Of a stretch of DNA of 64,000 nt, positions 11,137 to 24,020 are shown piece after piece. Position numbers and translations under genes: made by a program. The DNA comes from Aegilops tauschii subsp. strangulata. Taxonomy: Eukaryota > Streptophyta > Magnoliopsida > Poales > Poaceae. The DNA is taken from the NCBI RefSeq assembly GCF_002575655.3, contig NC_053036.3, positions 156,960,627-157,024,626 on the forward strand, in the 5' to 3' direction. The notes beneath the pieces were generated by a model. The model did not search any database and had not been told where the DNA came from. It saw nothing but the letters and a program-made list of their open reading frames with translations. Positions within the stretch are counted from its first letter, which is position 1; each line of letters opens with the position of its first letter.

Positions 11137-13250
11137 TACTACATCTCCGTCTCGATTTATTAGTCATCACTGTGAGACACTGCAGTATGGTTCAGGATGC
11201 CCCCGCGTCGCTCATAAGGGGTGACACGGGCGGCCATAACCTAGCCGTTGCAAGGCCTTCCCCAACCTCCGTCTTCTCCTCGCCGCCGTCGGAGTATCCC
11301 GGCGGGCAAAGCCCTCATCGGCGGACGACGGCGGCGGGGTTGCTCTAGCACATGGCGAGGCGGTGGCTTGCAGCGAGGAGGTCATGCATCGCGATCTAGG
11401 CGGCACGACGGCTGTTCGGCGAATGGTTGCATAGTGCTGGCGTTCTGGCCAGTACAGCGGTTTGGGGATGCGCAGGTGTGCGTGGTGGCGCAGCTGGAGC
11501 GACCCGGAGATGTGGCTTTTGGCTTGCTGGGGCGAAACTTTGATACGGCGGGGCATAGTTGGAGCTGCATGATGCGGCGATGGATCAATCATGGAGGGAT
11601 GCGGCAAGACCCATCGCCGCCAATGCCCGCTTGCCTCACATCCCCTCATCTCCGTCTCTCGGGCGGCGTGGCGCCAATCTGGTGATTGTGCACTCCTATA
11701 GCGGCGGTTGTGCTTCATGCGGGCGTGCATCAGCGATGGTGATCGGCCTTCCGTGCCTTTAGTTTCGTCCATGTTGGCCACTGGGCCGACGAGCACGAGC
11801 AAGGATCTTTCGACGAGGTGGTAGTTGGCAGTGGTGTGCTCTGCTGCCGGTGTTGGACATAATAGGGACCACTCCGGCCTATGGCAGCGGTCTCGCTCCG
11901 GCTTGCGGTGCCGCCGAAAGATCTTCGTGAGAGTTCCTCTTTCCAGATCCGGTGGTTGACTTCGGCGGTGAGATGCAAATTATTGACAACGACTTGACGC
12001 AGAGCAATGGTTGTGCAGCGGCGGCTGTCACATCGCATATAGCTGCTGGGGGCGTTGAAAAGTGATGGCAACAACACATGAGTGACTTGGATGGTTGTGT
12101 TGCTCAAGCACCCGGTCTAATGCTCCGTGGTGAAAGCCTAGGTCTGACCCAACTTGGTTATGCCTGGCAATGGCGATATTTTTACATCGTTACCTTGATG
12201 AAGGCATTGCTCGGATTTGCTCGGTGAAAGATCATGGATGTCGCCTAGAGGGGGGGTAAATAGGCGCTTTAAAATAATTATGGTTTAGGCTTGAATAAAT
12301 GCGGAATAAAACTGCGTTTAATTTGTCAAGCACAAAACCTAAAACAACTAGGCTCACCTATGTGCACCAACAACTCATGCTAAGTAAGATAAACAACTAG
12401 GAGATGGCAAGATATATAACATGAAATGTTATGGCTATCACAAAGGAAAGTGCATAAGTAAAGGGCTCGGGTAAGAGATAACCGAGGAACGCAGAGACGA
12501 TGATGTATCCCGAAGTTCACACCCTTACGGATGCTAATCTTCGTTTGGAGCGGTGTGGAGGCACAATGGTCCCCAAGATGCCACTAGGGCCACCGTAATC
12601 TCCTCACGCCCTCGCACAATGCAAGACGCCGTGATTCCACTAAGGGACCCTTGAGAGCGGTCACCGGACCCGTACAAATGGCAACCCTTGGGGGCAGTCA
12701 CCGAACCTGTACACTTTGGCAACCCTTGGGGGCGATCACCGAAACATGTACAAATTGTTCGGGGCAATCTCCACAACTTAATTGGAGACCCCGACGCTTG
12801 CCCGAAGCTTTACACCACAATGATTGAGCTCCGAGACACCACCAACCGTCTAGGACGCCCAAGCACCCAAGAGGAACAACCTCCAGGGTACCAAGCACAA
12901 CTTCTCAACCTTCACTTCCACGTATCACTCTGGAGAACTCAAACGATCAAACCTGTGCACCAAATGCAATGGCAAGGGCACATAGAGTGCCCAAGTCCTT
13001 CTCTCCCAAATCCCACCACAACAACTAATGCTGTGGAGGAAGATGAGAGGAAGAACGAAGAAGAGAACACAAAGAACTCCAAGATCTAGATCCAAAGGAT
13101 TCTCCTCTATATCTAGATCTCCTCTCTCTTTTTCCTCGAGAACTAGCAAGAATCAGTGGAGGGATTGACAGATAGCAAGCTCGAAGAAGGTCAACAATGG
13201 GGGAAAAACACGAGCTCAAAGGATTGTTGGTTCAATGGGGAAGAAGACCC

Positions 13251-13259
13251 CTTTTATAG
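13251..13259 (-). promoter_or_regulatory. TATA box of the reversed solo LTR
   Basis: On the minus strand the sequence reads CTATAAAAGGGGTCTTC, a strong TATA element followed by transcribed-leader-like DNA. Confidence 0.55.
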
Positions 13260-13339
13260 GCGCCCACCAATCCAACCGTTATGCCCTTAGCCTGCACATA
13301 AGCGGCCCGAGCGGTACTTCCGCTGGCATGATAGTTTCA

Positions 13340-13690
13340 GCCGTAATGTGCAACTGAGAAACTTAAGAAGGCGATGGTGCCACCGGAGCGGTACTACCAC
13401 TCCCACCAGCGGTACTACCGCTAGGTGTTGCGAGTATAGGTGAAACCGCGGTAGTAGAGTAGAGCAACGCGGTACTACAACACTGAGCGGTACTACCGCC
13501 CACTACTGCCGCTCTACTTCCGCGCAGAGGAAAAACATATCGAGAGGCTAAAATATAAGCGGAAGAGTGATGGTAGTCGGACGCGGAAGTACCGACAAGC
13601 GGTACTACCACATGGCAGGTGCGGAACTACCGTCTGAAACCCTACTACCGTGCCCAACTGTCGTCGAAGTGAAAGTGAGTCCAGAAGCCC
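13340..13690. repeat. Cluster of palindromic GCGGTAGTACCGC-type motifs
   Basis: Repeated GCGGTACTACCGC and GCGGTAGTAG variants occur through this stretch and resume at 46858-46940 on the other side of the inserted solo LTR. They are self-complementary, so they can form small hairpins in either strand. They belong to the U3-like part of the reversed solo LTR. Confidence 0.7.
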
Positions 13691-14412
13691 AAAAACTATT
13701 GGGGAACGTAGCATGCAATTTCAAAAAAATTCCTACGCTCACGCAAGATCTATCTAGGAGATGCATAGCAACGAGAGGGGGAGAGTGTGTCCACGTACCC
13801 TCGTAGACCGAAAGAGGAAGCATTAGCTTAACGCGGTTGATGTAGTCGGACATCTTCTCGATCCAACCGATCAAGCACCGAACGTACGGCACCTCCGAGT
13901 TCTGCACACGTTCAGCTCGATGACGTCCCTCGAACTCTTGATCCAGCAAAGTGTCGAGGGAGAGTTTCGTCAGCACGATGGCGTGGTGATGGTGATGGTG
14001 AAGTGATCCATGCAGGGCTTCGCCTAAGCACTACGTGAATATGACCGAAGGCGTAAACTGTGGAGGGGGCGCCACACACGGCTTGGAACAATTGATGTGT
14101 GTTAGAGGCGCCCCCACCCCCGTATATAAAGGAAGGAGAGGGGAGAAGGACGGACCTAGGCGTGCCCCAAGTAGGAGGAGTCCTACTTGGGCTCCTAGTA
14201 GGATTTGGCCCCCCTTCCTTTTACCGGAGAGGGAAAGGGGGAAGGAGAGGGAGAAGGAAAGGGGGCGCCGCCCCCTCCCCTAGTCCAATTCAGACTCCTT
14301 CCTTGTGGGGGGCGCGCCACCCCTATGTGGGCTGGTGTGCCTCCCTCCTATGGCCCATATGACCCATATCTTCCCCCGGGGGGTTCCAGTAACCCCCCTG
14401 GTACTCCGATAT

Positions 14413-14438
14413 CACTACAAAAAAATACACTTTCGTGA
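14413..14438 (+). repeat. Left terminal inverted repeat of the CACTA
   Basis: CACTACAAAAAAATACACTT followed by TCGTGA matches the complement of the right end over about 26 bp with about three mismatches. The CACTA pentamer and A-run are diagnostic. Confidence 0.92.
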
Positions 14439-14559
14439 TGATACGTGTTTGTCACAGTAGGTCGCGTTTTTTGTCATGCATGTACATCCATGACGATTTT
14501 ATGACCGAATCAAGATAGTCATACATGTGCTGTCGTAGAAGTGTTCCATGACATTACCA

Positions 14560-15720
14560 AAATTATCATCACGGAAGTGTGCACTTCCATGATGATAAAT
14601 CGCGCGTCACAAAAGTGCTTTCGTCAAGGGTGACCGACACGTGGCATCCACCGTAACGGAACGCCGTTAAGCTATCGGGTCGGGTTTTGGATACGATAAC
14701 CCGTTAACAGCCCCGACCAATGGGGATTTTCCATGTGTAAAATCATCATTGGCTGGAGGAAACACGTGTCGGCTCATCGTTGGGACAGATGTCATCCACT
14801 CATTGGACAGAAGGCGCCTATGATATGTCGACACATGGCATAGCCCAACAGAGGCCCATTCCTATGAAAAGGCCGGCCCGTTTGACTTGGTCAAAAGGTG
14901 GCGGGCCGGCCCATGGAAAGCCTGTTAACGACATGTTCGCATATAGCCCATTTACAGCCCGCTAACCCAAGGCCCGTTACGCCCTATCCGAATTAGGCCC
15001 AGTAGCGTCATCTGGGCCATCCAATATGATTCCAGCCCGTTTTCACTTCTGGCCCATGTATGGCCCATGACGTCTTTCAGCCCATATGAGACCCTATGTA
15101 ACTCTTGGCCTATTAACGGCCTGTGGTGAAACTGGCCCGTAATGAACAGTGTATCACTTTACACACATTAACGGCCCGTGGTGAAACTGGCCCGTAATGA
15201 ACAGTGTATCACTTTATACCCATTAACGGCCCATTATTCCGTTGGGCCGTTTCCAGCCATGTTATCTTTCGGCCTTCTCAGAGCCCATTTATTTTTGGGC
15301 TCATTTCCAGCATTCGTTTACTTACGGCCCGTTACTGTCATTTTCTGCTTGTGGGCCAAATCCAACCCGTGGTTACAGTCGGCCCGTTTGTGGTTCGTTA
15401 ATACGTTGGGCCGTTTTCATAGCGTCATCAAATACGGCCTATTAACGATGGCCCGTTATGGTCGGCCCATGAACGGACGATTCCAACTCTAGCCCGTTTA
15501 CGGCCATAATGCGGCCTGTTATTGGCCCATGTTTGGCCAATCGATCATACGGCCCGTATAAGGCCCATTGATGATACGGCCCATAGAAGGCCCATTGTTT
15601 CTATGGCCCGTAGAAGGCCCATTGTTTCTACGGCCCGTAGAAGGCCTACTGTTTCTACGGCCCGTAGAAGTCCCACTATTTCTATGGCCCGTAGGAGGCC
15701 CAGTGTCACTACAGTAAATA
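14560..15720. repeat. Left subterminal repeat array rich in GGCCCRT / TGGGCC
   Basis: Dozens of GGCCCGTT, GGCCCATT and complementary TGGGCC motifs are packed here, as in the subterminal TnpA-binding regions of CACTA elements. A near-exact pair of about 60 bp each (GGCCCGTGGTGAAACTGGCC and onward) occurs around 15118-15220. A regular 27-bp array follows at 15540-15712. Confidence 0.82.
15540..15712 (+). repeat. 27-bp tandem array (GGCCCGTAGAAGGCCCATTG)
   Basis: About six to seven units of a 27-bp repeat with consensus start TTTCTACGGCCCGTAGAAGG run head to tail. Because 27 is a multiple of three, both strands give a spurious repetitive ORF. The half-sites GGCC/GGCC are nearly palindromic and are candidate transposase-binding sites. 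Confidence 0.85.
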
Positions 15721-17329
15721 TTAGCCCATGGTTATTGGGGCCTAGTTTTAAAAAATAGGTTATTGCAGCCACTAGCAAACCGCGAAAAAAGAACTGCACT
15801 GACTACAAGCAAACAAATAAACAAGACAACAAGGAAATAAATAAGCAAGCAACTTATGCTAGGCTATCACGGCTATTACACATATTACATCCACTGGGCA
15901 TCAAAGTTCGTCACTAGTGCAAATATAGGGAACAAAGCAGCATATAAACGCCGCAGCAAAACAAGTCCAGAACTGAAACCACTTCAGAAGAGTTCAAGAA
16001 ACAATATCCTGGGTACCCATAATGCTGGCAAGATGCTTAGCAAGCTTATTAACTTTCTCTTGTTTGGCGCTTAAATCCTCCAGCGCTTGCTGTTGCACAA
16101 GAAAGTACGCATCTGAATTCTGCAGGGACTTCCTCAGTCCTTCGGCTTCTTGCCGCAGCACAGCTGACTGATGCCTTTCAGCTTGTAGCTGATACTGAAC
16201 AAGCCGAAGTGATTCAGGCAGTGAGTTCGAAGAGCTTGTGCCAGCGGTACTGGCCAGTAACCCGAACACTACATCAACGCAGGACTGTGGGGTTTTCTCA
16301 CTATCTACAAGATCGTTTTTATCACCTTTCTTGGAGACCAACAGGGTTGTCTCACTATCTTGAACCTTATCTGCATTACTTTCTCTACCATTGCATAGTG
16401 GGGTGCTCTTCTCCAATATTCTGTTTGCATACTACAAGAGAAACAAGCAGACACATCACAGGTTTAGCTTGTAGTATACGAAACTCATTTTGGTAAACCG
16501 GTTCAGTAGTAAGGTGGACAGGATAACAGCATGAAACAAACATATATCTATGTACTATGGTCACTGTATTGTCCATATCATTCTAGTTTATGTTCCTTAA
16601 TCAAGATAGAGACACAGTTCAACTCATATATTTTTAAGACACAGCAGCATAGACATAATATAAGTGTGAGAAACTACACAGCATTGGCAACACTTGTAAT
16701 GTGCATCACATGAGAACATAACTGTTTATACAACTTAAACTGAAATCAACATAGAGCAAGAAGTTAGAACAGCAATCCAGTTAAAGAAATAGGTTTAAAA
16801 CATACCTGTTGTGCCATTGGAGTTTCAATTGGATCCTTCAAATTCGAAAGTAGTTGGTATGAGTAAATATAGTGATGCAACAGGAAAGGAGTATGGACCA
16901 TAGCTACGGAATCTGACCTGAGAACAGTTGCTCTTCTGCTTTAAACGTGGAGTTTGGGTTAACTGTGGTGGTCTTCGTGCTTTGGGCACTGCAATAGCTT
17001 TACAAACTGCTTGTGTGGGGGTACTCTGTGGTGGACATGGTGCTTTGTCAACTATAAGTGGGTTACTATCCGCTGGGGTTGCGGTTAGATGGGTTGTAGC
17101 TGGTTCTCTGCCCAACGATGTAAGTGTGCAATCTGGAAGAGTCTCGATTATGTGTGGTGGGGCTAGTTTGTGGGCCAGTACAACCATGGTTCTATCTGCA
17201 TCGACGGGTAGCATTGTCTTTTGTGAAGAACGGGTTTTTGCTCTCTTAGATACTGCCATCACCCCCTCCAATTCAAATGGCTGATAAACAAGAAAAGAAA
17301 TTGAACGTACAGACATTGTATGATAGACA

Positions 17330-18530
17330 GATGTGGTAATTCACATATATGTTGTCTAACCAAACAGGATAGCATGACACAATTTCACATATATGATGCC
17401 TAACTAAACAGGATAGCATGACACCGTTTCAGATATATGATGGATAACTTAACAGGATATAATGGCATAATTCAACATATGATGAGTACCTAAACAGGAT
17501 GACATGACAAAACTATATGATGTCTTTCTAAAATAGGTTGGGATGAAATAATTCACATACATGTTGTCTAAGTATACAGGATGGCATGATATAATTGACA
17601 CAATTGATTCATATACTAAGCAGCTGGCACTCGCATGTATGATCTCTAAACTAAGCAGATAGAATTCAATATTGTGCATATGATGTCTAAACTAAGCAAT
17701 GCAAGACACCATATGCATCATATGAGTAATATAAACATTGCAACTTAGAGCATACACCTCAGGTGGGATATAGGACTGGTCATCTGTCTCTGAATCCTCC
17801 TCTGAGGAGCTCCCTGTAACCATCGAGATATATGCTTCAACAGGTACCATTGCCTGCTCTGAAGACCTTGTTTTCACTCCAGATTTTTCCATAACCGGCT
17901 CAAATGGCTGATACACATGAAGAGTAGTTCAATATACACAGATTGTCGACAAATGGAATACGTAATAAAAAAAGATGGCATGAGATAATTCACATATATG
18001 ATGCCTGGCTCCATGGCGGTGCATAATTCACATATATGATAACTGGCTGAAAAACATGGCATTGCATAATTCACATATCTGATATAGAAAGCAAACAGGA
18101 GGCATTCACACAAAGCATGTCTAATCTAAGCAGATGGCATGGCAATGCAAGACACCATATGCATGATATGAGCAATATAACCCAGCCAAGTTAGAGCATG
18201 CACCTGGGGGGGGGGGATACGACAGGTCATCTCTCTCTGAATCCTCCTCCGAGGAGCTATCTGTAACCAGCAAGAAATCTGCATCGACAGGTAGCACTGA
18301 CTGCTCAGAAGACCTTGTTTTCACTCCAGATTTTCCCATGACCAACTCAAATGGTTGATGCACAGGAAGAGTAGATGGATGTATAAACATTGTTGACAAA
18401 TGGAATACATTATGGAAAAAAATATGGCACAACACAATTCACATATACGATGACTGGCTAAACAGGATGGCATTGCATGATTCACGTATACGATGCCTGG
18501 CTAAAGAAGATGGCATTGCATAATTCCCAT
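17330..18530. repeat. Degenerate about 45-50-bp repeats in introns of the TnpA-like gene
   Basis: Units resembling AATTCACATATATGATGCCT followed by AACTAAACAGGATAGCATGACA recur between and around exons (17330-17620, 17985-18130, 18430-18530). They interrupt the exon-exon distance with low-complexity AT-rich DNA and have no coding potential. Confidence 0.7.
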
Positions 18531-18533
18531 ATA

Positions 18534-18694
18534 CTCCCTCAGTTCCTAAATATTTGTCTTTTTAGAGATTTCAAATGGACTACCACATATGGATGTATAT
18601 AGACATATTTTAGACTGTAGATTCACTCATTTTGTTTCGTATGTAGTCACTTGTTGAAATCTCTAAAAAGACAAATATTTAGGAATGGTGGGAG
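18534..18694 (+). mobile_element. Stowaway MITE (Thalos-like), 161 bp
   Basis: Terminal repeats CTCCCTCAGTTCCTAAATAT and its complement ATATTTAGGAATGGTGGGAG are flanked by TA (18532-18533 and 18695-18696). Long inner inverted repeats (TTTTTAGAGATTTCAA / TTGAAATCTCTAAAAA) make it a near-perfect foldback. It sits in an intron of the TnpA-like gene. Confidence 0.9.
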
Positions 18695-21599
18695 TATGAT
18701 ATAGAAACCAAACAGGTGGCATTCACACAAAGCAAATCTAAACTAAGCTGATGACATATAAGATGTATAATGTAAGCAATGCAAGGCGCCATATCCATGA
18801 TATGACCAACATCAGCATGCCAGGTTAGAGCAAACACCTCAGGTGGTAAACAGGCGTGGTCGGCTCCTTCTGAATCTCCATCTGAACAGTTATCTTCCTC
18901 TGGAATACAACCTGGAAATGCAGGAGGGGGGGGGCACTTCGCCCACCATGGAGCGGCGTCTGCATGACATTATATTCGCACGCAACGGTCTTCTCTTTTT
19001 CTCTACATGTTCAGTACGATTGTGTACAATATCTGACATGCATAATAATAAAAAATAGTTAGATTTTGTAAGGCCTAAGGGGTGCATGCAAAAATCAAGA
19101 CTGATGGTAGCAAACGAGTGGATGGATCCAAAACTAATGATAGCAGGTAGATTATAGCTTCAGTTTAAAAAGATAGACAATGGATCATCTATTGTTTGTT
19201 GCCCACCCAACATGAACCACATAGAAGACCCCAGATGAACCAGATAGTAGACAAATACTATTCGTTGCTAGCTCGATATGAGACCCATGGGCAATTCAAA
19301 ACTCAAGATTGAATGATAAAGTAGCAGGTAATAATAACCGATGTATAACGTAAGCAAACACGAAAGACTGCGACCTCTCTTCCGGAACTGTGTACTCCTC
19401 AGGTTCATCTGCTCAGTCGATGATGGTAATGCAGTTGGCGTGGCTGCCGGCAACGGGGAAGATGATCTGAGGCGGCGAAAGGAAGTCTGCAGGGGGATCT
19501 CTGCTGCAGTGAACGCTTCTGTCGATGGTGCACCTCATGTGGGGTGGATGACGGCATGGCAGGAGCAGGACATAACACACAGAGTTTTCTTTGACGCCTA
19601 TCTGAAAATGAAGTAAATCTATAAGGGCTCCTTAGAATTGGAGGATTCTATAAACGCAGGGACAGGAAAAACACAGGAATAGGATAGGAATGCACGTGCA
19701 AAACAGAGCATTTGGAAACATAGGATTTCAGTCAACCTGGGTGTTTGGCTCACATGAATTGGAAGAACAGAGGAATGGAGAAACAAAGTGATGCGACGAG
19801 TGTACAACCTCTTTGGCATAGCCTTGTGGACCTCAGCATCATTGGGTTGGACGTGGAGGATGGTGATGATGCTGGTGTGACTGTCGGAGGTGGGGAAGAA
19901 GATCCGAGGCCTCTGGAAACGGCACCGAGGGTACTGCTCCGCTGTGATGGACGGTTCCATCGTTGGAGCAGCTCCGCTAAGGTGTACGGCGACGAGGCTG
20001 AAGCATGACAAGACAGACAACGTTAATCTGAAGTGGGACCCTAATATCATCTGCAATAGATGATGTAAAATACATCACCAAAAAGTGCTAGATGTAAAAC
20101 GCATCAGCCGCGCCACGGCGGCTCCAACAGATGTTGTAAGTACTGTTCACTCTGAACTTAACTGAAGAAAATGAACTTCACAGTCGAAACTGAATTTTAC
20201 TGTCGAAACTGATTGAGCTAGTAACAAAGCATTGCAATAGATGTTTAGGGCGTTCGAGCACTAGTAGCAGAGAAGCAGTGATCTAAATCAGCAGACGCTC
20301 GAGCAGGGAACGCACTAGCAGAGAGTAAGTTGTGAAGTAGCACCGCGAGCGAGTTCTAAAGCAGCAACTCCTGTAGCTGCCGGAGGTCATGCAGCAGCAG
20401 CAGCGCAAGCGAGAGCAAGAGCAGAGCAGCAGCATGAACGAAAGCAGGAGCAGTGCAGCAGCGCGACCGACAGCAAGAATAGAGCCGCAGCGCGAGCGAG
20501 AGCCGGAGCAGCTGCAGCTAGTGCCGTTGTGGAAGTCGTCGCCGAGGAAGCAACAACATGGGGGAGAGACGCCATGGATGATGTGGCCGGCGACGGCGCC
20601 GTCGATGGAGACATGCCATGTCTGCTCGGTATCGAGCACCGGCAGCCCCGTGAGATCGAATAAAAGATAAAATGCAGCGGTGAGTGCAGAACCTCCTTGG
20701 TGGCGCCGAGTTGGCCTCGGCTTCATCAGAGGAATTGGTGAGGGTGCTGCGGTTCCGGTGGGGCAGGTCAAGACGGCGCTGTGGGGAGTGAGGTGGCGCG
20801 ATAGACGAGGCGAACGTCGGGGCAGCTCCTTGGAGGTGGAGGACTGATCCGGCGGGACGACGAGATCGACAACGGATCCTCATCCGGCACGGTGGATGAG
20901 GGACGTCGAGCTGTTGCGGTGGACGACGTAGTCGGGGAAAAGTCTTCGGTTGGGCGGCGGTCAGGAGGCCGACGGAGGAGCGTGGGGTTTCGCGGGTTTT
21001 GGCGGCCTCGGTGTACGAATGGGGGGGCGAAGGGGGAGGGGGAGCCAAGCTTAGGGACGCGCTTGTCCGAAATGTAGGGTAAGTTACCAGCGTACCCCCA
21101 CCGGTTTTGACACCGCGACGTGGAGCTTCATTCCCGGCTGAGGGGTAGAAGGGGGACTTCGCGTGTCTGGGCTGCGGGAGCGATTTCGGATGAGGAGGGA
21201 GTTCTCGCGCGCGTCCAAATGTCAGGATAACAAGGCGCGGCGCGGGTTGAAGAAGCGGGAGTTTCAAAGCAGGTGAGACAAAAGATACTCGAGCTTGAAA
21301 ATTTCGGGATAACAAGGTGCGGATTCTTTGTTCGGCAGAACAAACTTAACGTGTAAAATAAAACAATTCGTACAAGACACAAGAGAGTCATGTCCCCTTT
21401 TACTATATTGCTATAGATGCCATTGAAAAAACTACAAGAAAAATGTAAAAAAATCAAGAGAAAAAGATTACCCTGCACAGTACCAAATCGGTTCGTACTT
21501 CCCTCAACAACAACAAAAAACAAATCAATTCCCACCAAAGAAAGAGTAATGTCCCTTTTTATATGATTACAGATGCCATGATCTCGAATTTCAATTTTT

Positions 21600-21950
21600 G
21601 AATCCACGTTATTTTGAATTCGAATATATCGTTAGGTGACCTTGCGGTTTATAATTGATGTAGTTGTACATTTTGATCTTCCATCATATATGAACATTTT
21701 ACTCCACCATGTGAACATATATATTGTCGTCTACCATATGGACTAAATTTGAATCAATTTTCCTTATTTTAATACGATTGTTGTCAAGTTATACAATAAT
21801 TTAAATATTATCTTGATAACAAAAAACATACATATAGCAGTAATCATATTTCACTATGAACTACATGTACCATACGCTCTCCAATTCAAATATCTGTATC
21901 CATTTTATGTTGAATTCAAATCATAGTACATTATTGGTCTAGGTAGCGAG
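21600..21950. other. AT-rich unannotated stretch inside the CACTA
   Basis: No ORF, RNA gene or clear repeat border is visible. It separates the GC-rich 5' block of the TnpA-like gene from the tandem array at 21950. Confidence 0.4.
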
Positions 21951-24020
21951 ATGTTTGGGATAATCTAAACCCTGTTTTCATAAGTATAATTTTTGGCTGA
22001 ATTGGGACAAGTTTTGGTATAAGCCTCTTGCAAAACCGGAGATTCTCTCAACAAGCCTCGTGGTTCCAAGAGGGAACGTGTCACCTTTGTGTGCGAAACG
22101 ATATACGCTGCCTCCCCCCTGATTTTATTTACAGAGGCAACATAGAACTATATGAGTGCCCTGTTAAATTTTGGAATTATTTCGGGTTCATTTGGCCTTT
22201 TTATACATTAATTGAGTTTCTGGACTTTTAATGTGCATAATCTAAATATGAATTGCATGCACATGCTCCGGTGCACCAAAGTGGGTTGAAAAATCACATG
22301 TGTGTCCTTGGTTGAATTTCTAGGTCCCATGGAAGAAATGAGAATGAAATTCAAACATCTGGGCGTCATGACTCGGTCGAGAACATCGAGAAACTTTGAT
22401 TTTAAATTCATGTAAATCCAAAACTCGCCTGGAAATCATGAAACTTGGCATGGTGTCATGTCATGGCACTAACATGTTGTGGTAAAAAATTGGGCCGATT
22501 TGGAAGCTCGTGGTTCTAAGAGGGAACGTGCCACCTTTGAGTGTGAAACGATATACGCTGCCCCCCCTTGAGTTTCTTAACAAAGGCAACATAGAACTAC
22601 ATTAGTGCCCTGTTAAATTTTGGAATTATTCCGGGTTCGTTTGTCGTTTTTCATACATTAATTGAGTTTCTGGTCATTTAATGTGCATAAGTCAAATTTG
22701 AACTACAAGCACATGCTCTCGTGCACCAAAGTTGGTTGAAAAATCACATTTGTGTCGTCGGGTGAATTCCTAGGTCCCATGCAAGAAATGAGAATAAAAT
22801 TAAAACATCTGGGCATCGTGGCTCGGCCGAGAACATTGAGAAACTTGGTTTTAAAATTCTTGTAAATCCAAAACACGTCTGAAAATCATGAAACTTGGCA
22901 TGGATTTCATGTCATGGTACTACCATGTTGTGGTAAAAAATTTGGCCGAATAGGAACAGATTTTGGTATAAGCTTCTTGCAAACCGAAGCTTCTCTCAAG
23001 AAGGCTCGTGGTTCTGAGAGGGAACGTGCCACCTTTGAGTGCGAAACGATATACGTTGTCCCCCTTGAGTTTATTTACAAAGGCAACATAGAACTACATG
23101 AGTGCCCTGTTAAATTTTGGAATTATTCCGGCTTCGTTTGGCCTTATTTACACATTAATTGAGTTTTTGGTCATTTAATGTGCATAATTCAAATTTGAAC
23201 TACAAGCACATGCTCCCGTGCACCAAAGTTGGTGGAAAAATCACATTTGTGTCCTCGGGTGAATTTCTACTCCCTCCTTCCATCTATATAGGTCCTATTG
23301 CATTTTTCGAGGCTAACTTTGACCAAACGTTAGAGCAATAATATATGACATGCAACTTACACAAAGCATACCTTCAAATTTGTATGTCAAAGGAGCTTCC
23401 AATAATATAATTTTCATAGTATACATCTCATGTGTTATTAATCTTGTCAATAGTCAAAGGCTGTCTTGAAAAACACATTAGGCCCTATATAGATGGAAGG
23501 AGGGAGTAGGTCCCGTGCAAAAAATGAGAATAAAATTCAAACATCTGGGCATCGTGGCTCGGTCGAGAACATTGAGAAACTTGGTTTAAAAATCATGAAA
23601 CTTGGCATGGTGTCATGTCATGGTAGCACCATGCCGTGGTAAAAAAATTGGCCAAATAGGAACAAATTTTGGTATAAGCTTCTTGCAAATCGGAGCTTCT
23701 CTCAAGAAGGCTCGTGGTTCTGGGAGGGAACGTGTCACCTTTGTGTGCATAATTCAAATTTTAAATACAAGCACATGTTCCAGTGCACCAAAGTTGGTTG
23801 AAAAATCACATGTGTGTCCTCGGGTAAATTTCTAGGTTCCTTGCAAGAAATGGGAATGAAACTCAAAATTCTGGGCGTCGTGGCTGGGTTGGAAACATTG
23901 AGAAACTTAGTTTTTTTAATTCCTGTAAATCCAAAACACGCATGAAAATAATGAAATTTGGCTTGGTGCCATGACATGGCACCAACATGCTGTGGTAAAT
24001 TTGCAATCCGATTTGCGAAG
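21950..24020. repeat. Four tandem copies of a 450-500-bp unit
   Basis: The marker CGTGGTTCYRAGAGGGAACG appears at about 22060, 22509, 23008 and 23713, followed each time by similar DNA (GTGCACCAAAGTTGGTTGAA; AAACTTGGCATGGTGTCATG). Spacing is 449, 499 and 705 bp; the last includes a 237-bp MITE, so the unit is about 450-500 bp. No protein is encoded. The copies differ by scattered substitutions, so the array is not very recent. Confidence 0.8.
23270..23506 (+). mobile_element. Stowaway-type MITE, 237 bp, inside the tandem array
   Basis: It begins CTCCCTCCTTCCATCTATAT and ends ATATAGATGGAAGGAGGGAG, with TA on both sides (23268-23269, 23507-23508). It interrupts the third unit of the array. Confidence 0.92.

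Larger units (their letters stand above)
15994..21090 (-). pseudogene. CACTA coiled-coil (TnpA-like) multi-exon gene, probably damaged
   Basis: Minus-strand exons join in frame. The last, 16431-15994, contains the heptad-rich LQAERHQSAVLRQEAEGLR and ends at TGA. Before it come 16835-16806 (GT-AG intron 16836-16917), 17280-16918, 17907-17758, and about 18966-18838. Exon 17907-17758 is acidic (SSSEEDSETDD) and starts PFE; a similar exon copy at 18354-18204 has AA instead of the acceptor AG and a C11 run shifting its frame, so it is dead or skipped. Further exon-like blocks lie at 19370-19600 and 19745-20030, and a GC-rich 5' block at 20280-21080. TnpA-like identity is inferred from position and coiled coil, not a confirmed domain. 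Confidence 0.6.

Noticed and set aside
11212..11802. 196-aa minus-strand ORF
   Set aside because: It lies in GC-rich non-autonomous retroposon DNA; no domain, and the frame ends where the retroposon composition changes.
12534..13219. Candidate genes in the left part of the reversed solo LTR
   Set aside because: The TSD and LTR boundaries show that this is LTR sequence, and the frames are short and mutually overlapping.
14035..14438. ORFs crossing the LTR/CACTA border
   Set aside because: They run across a transposon junction in low-complexity G-rich LTR sequence.
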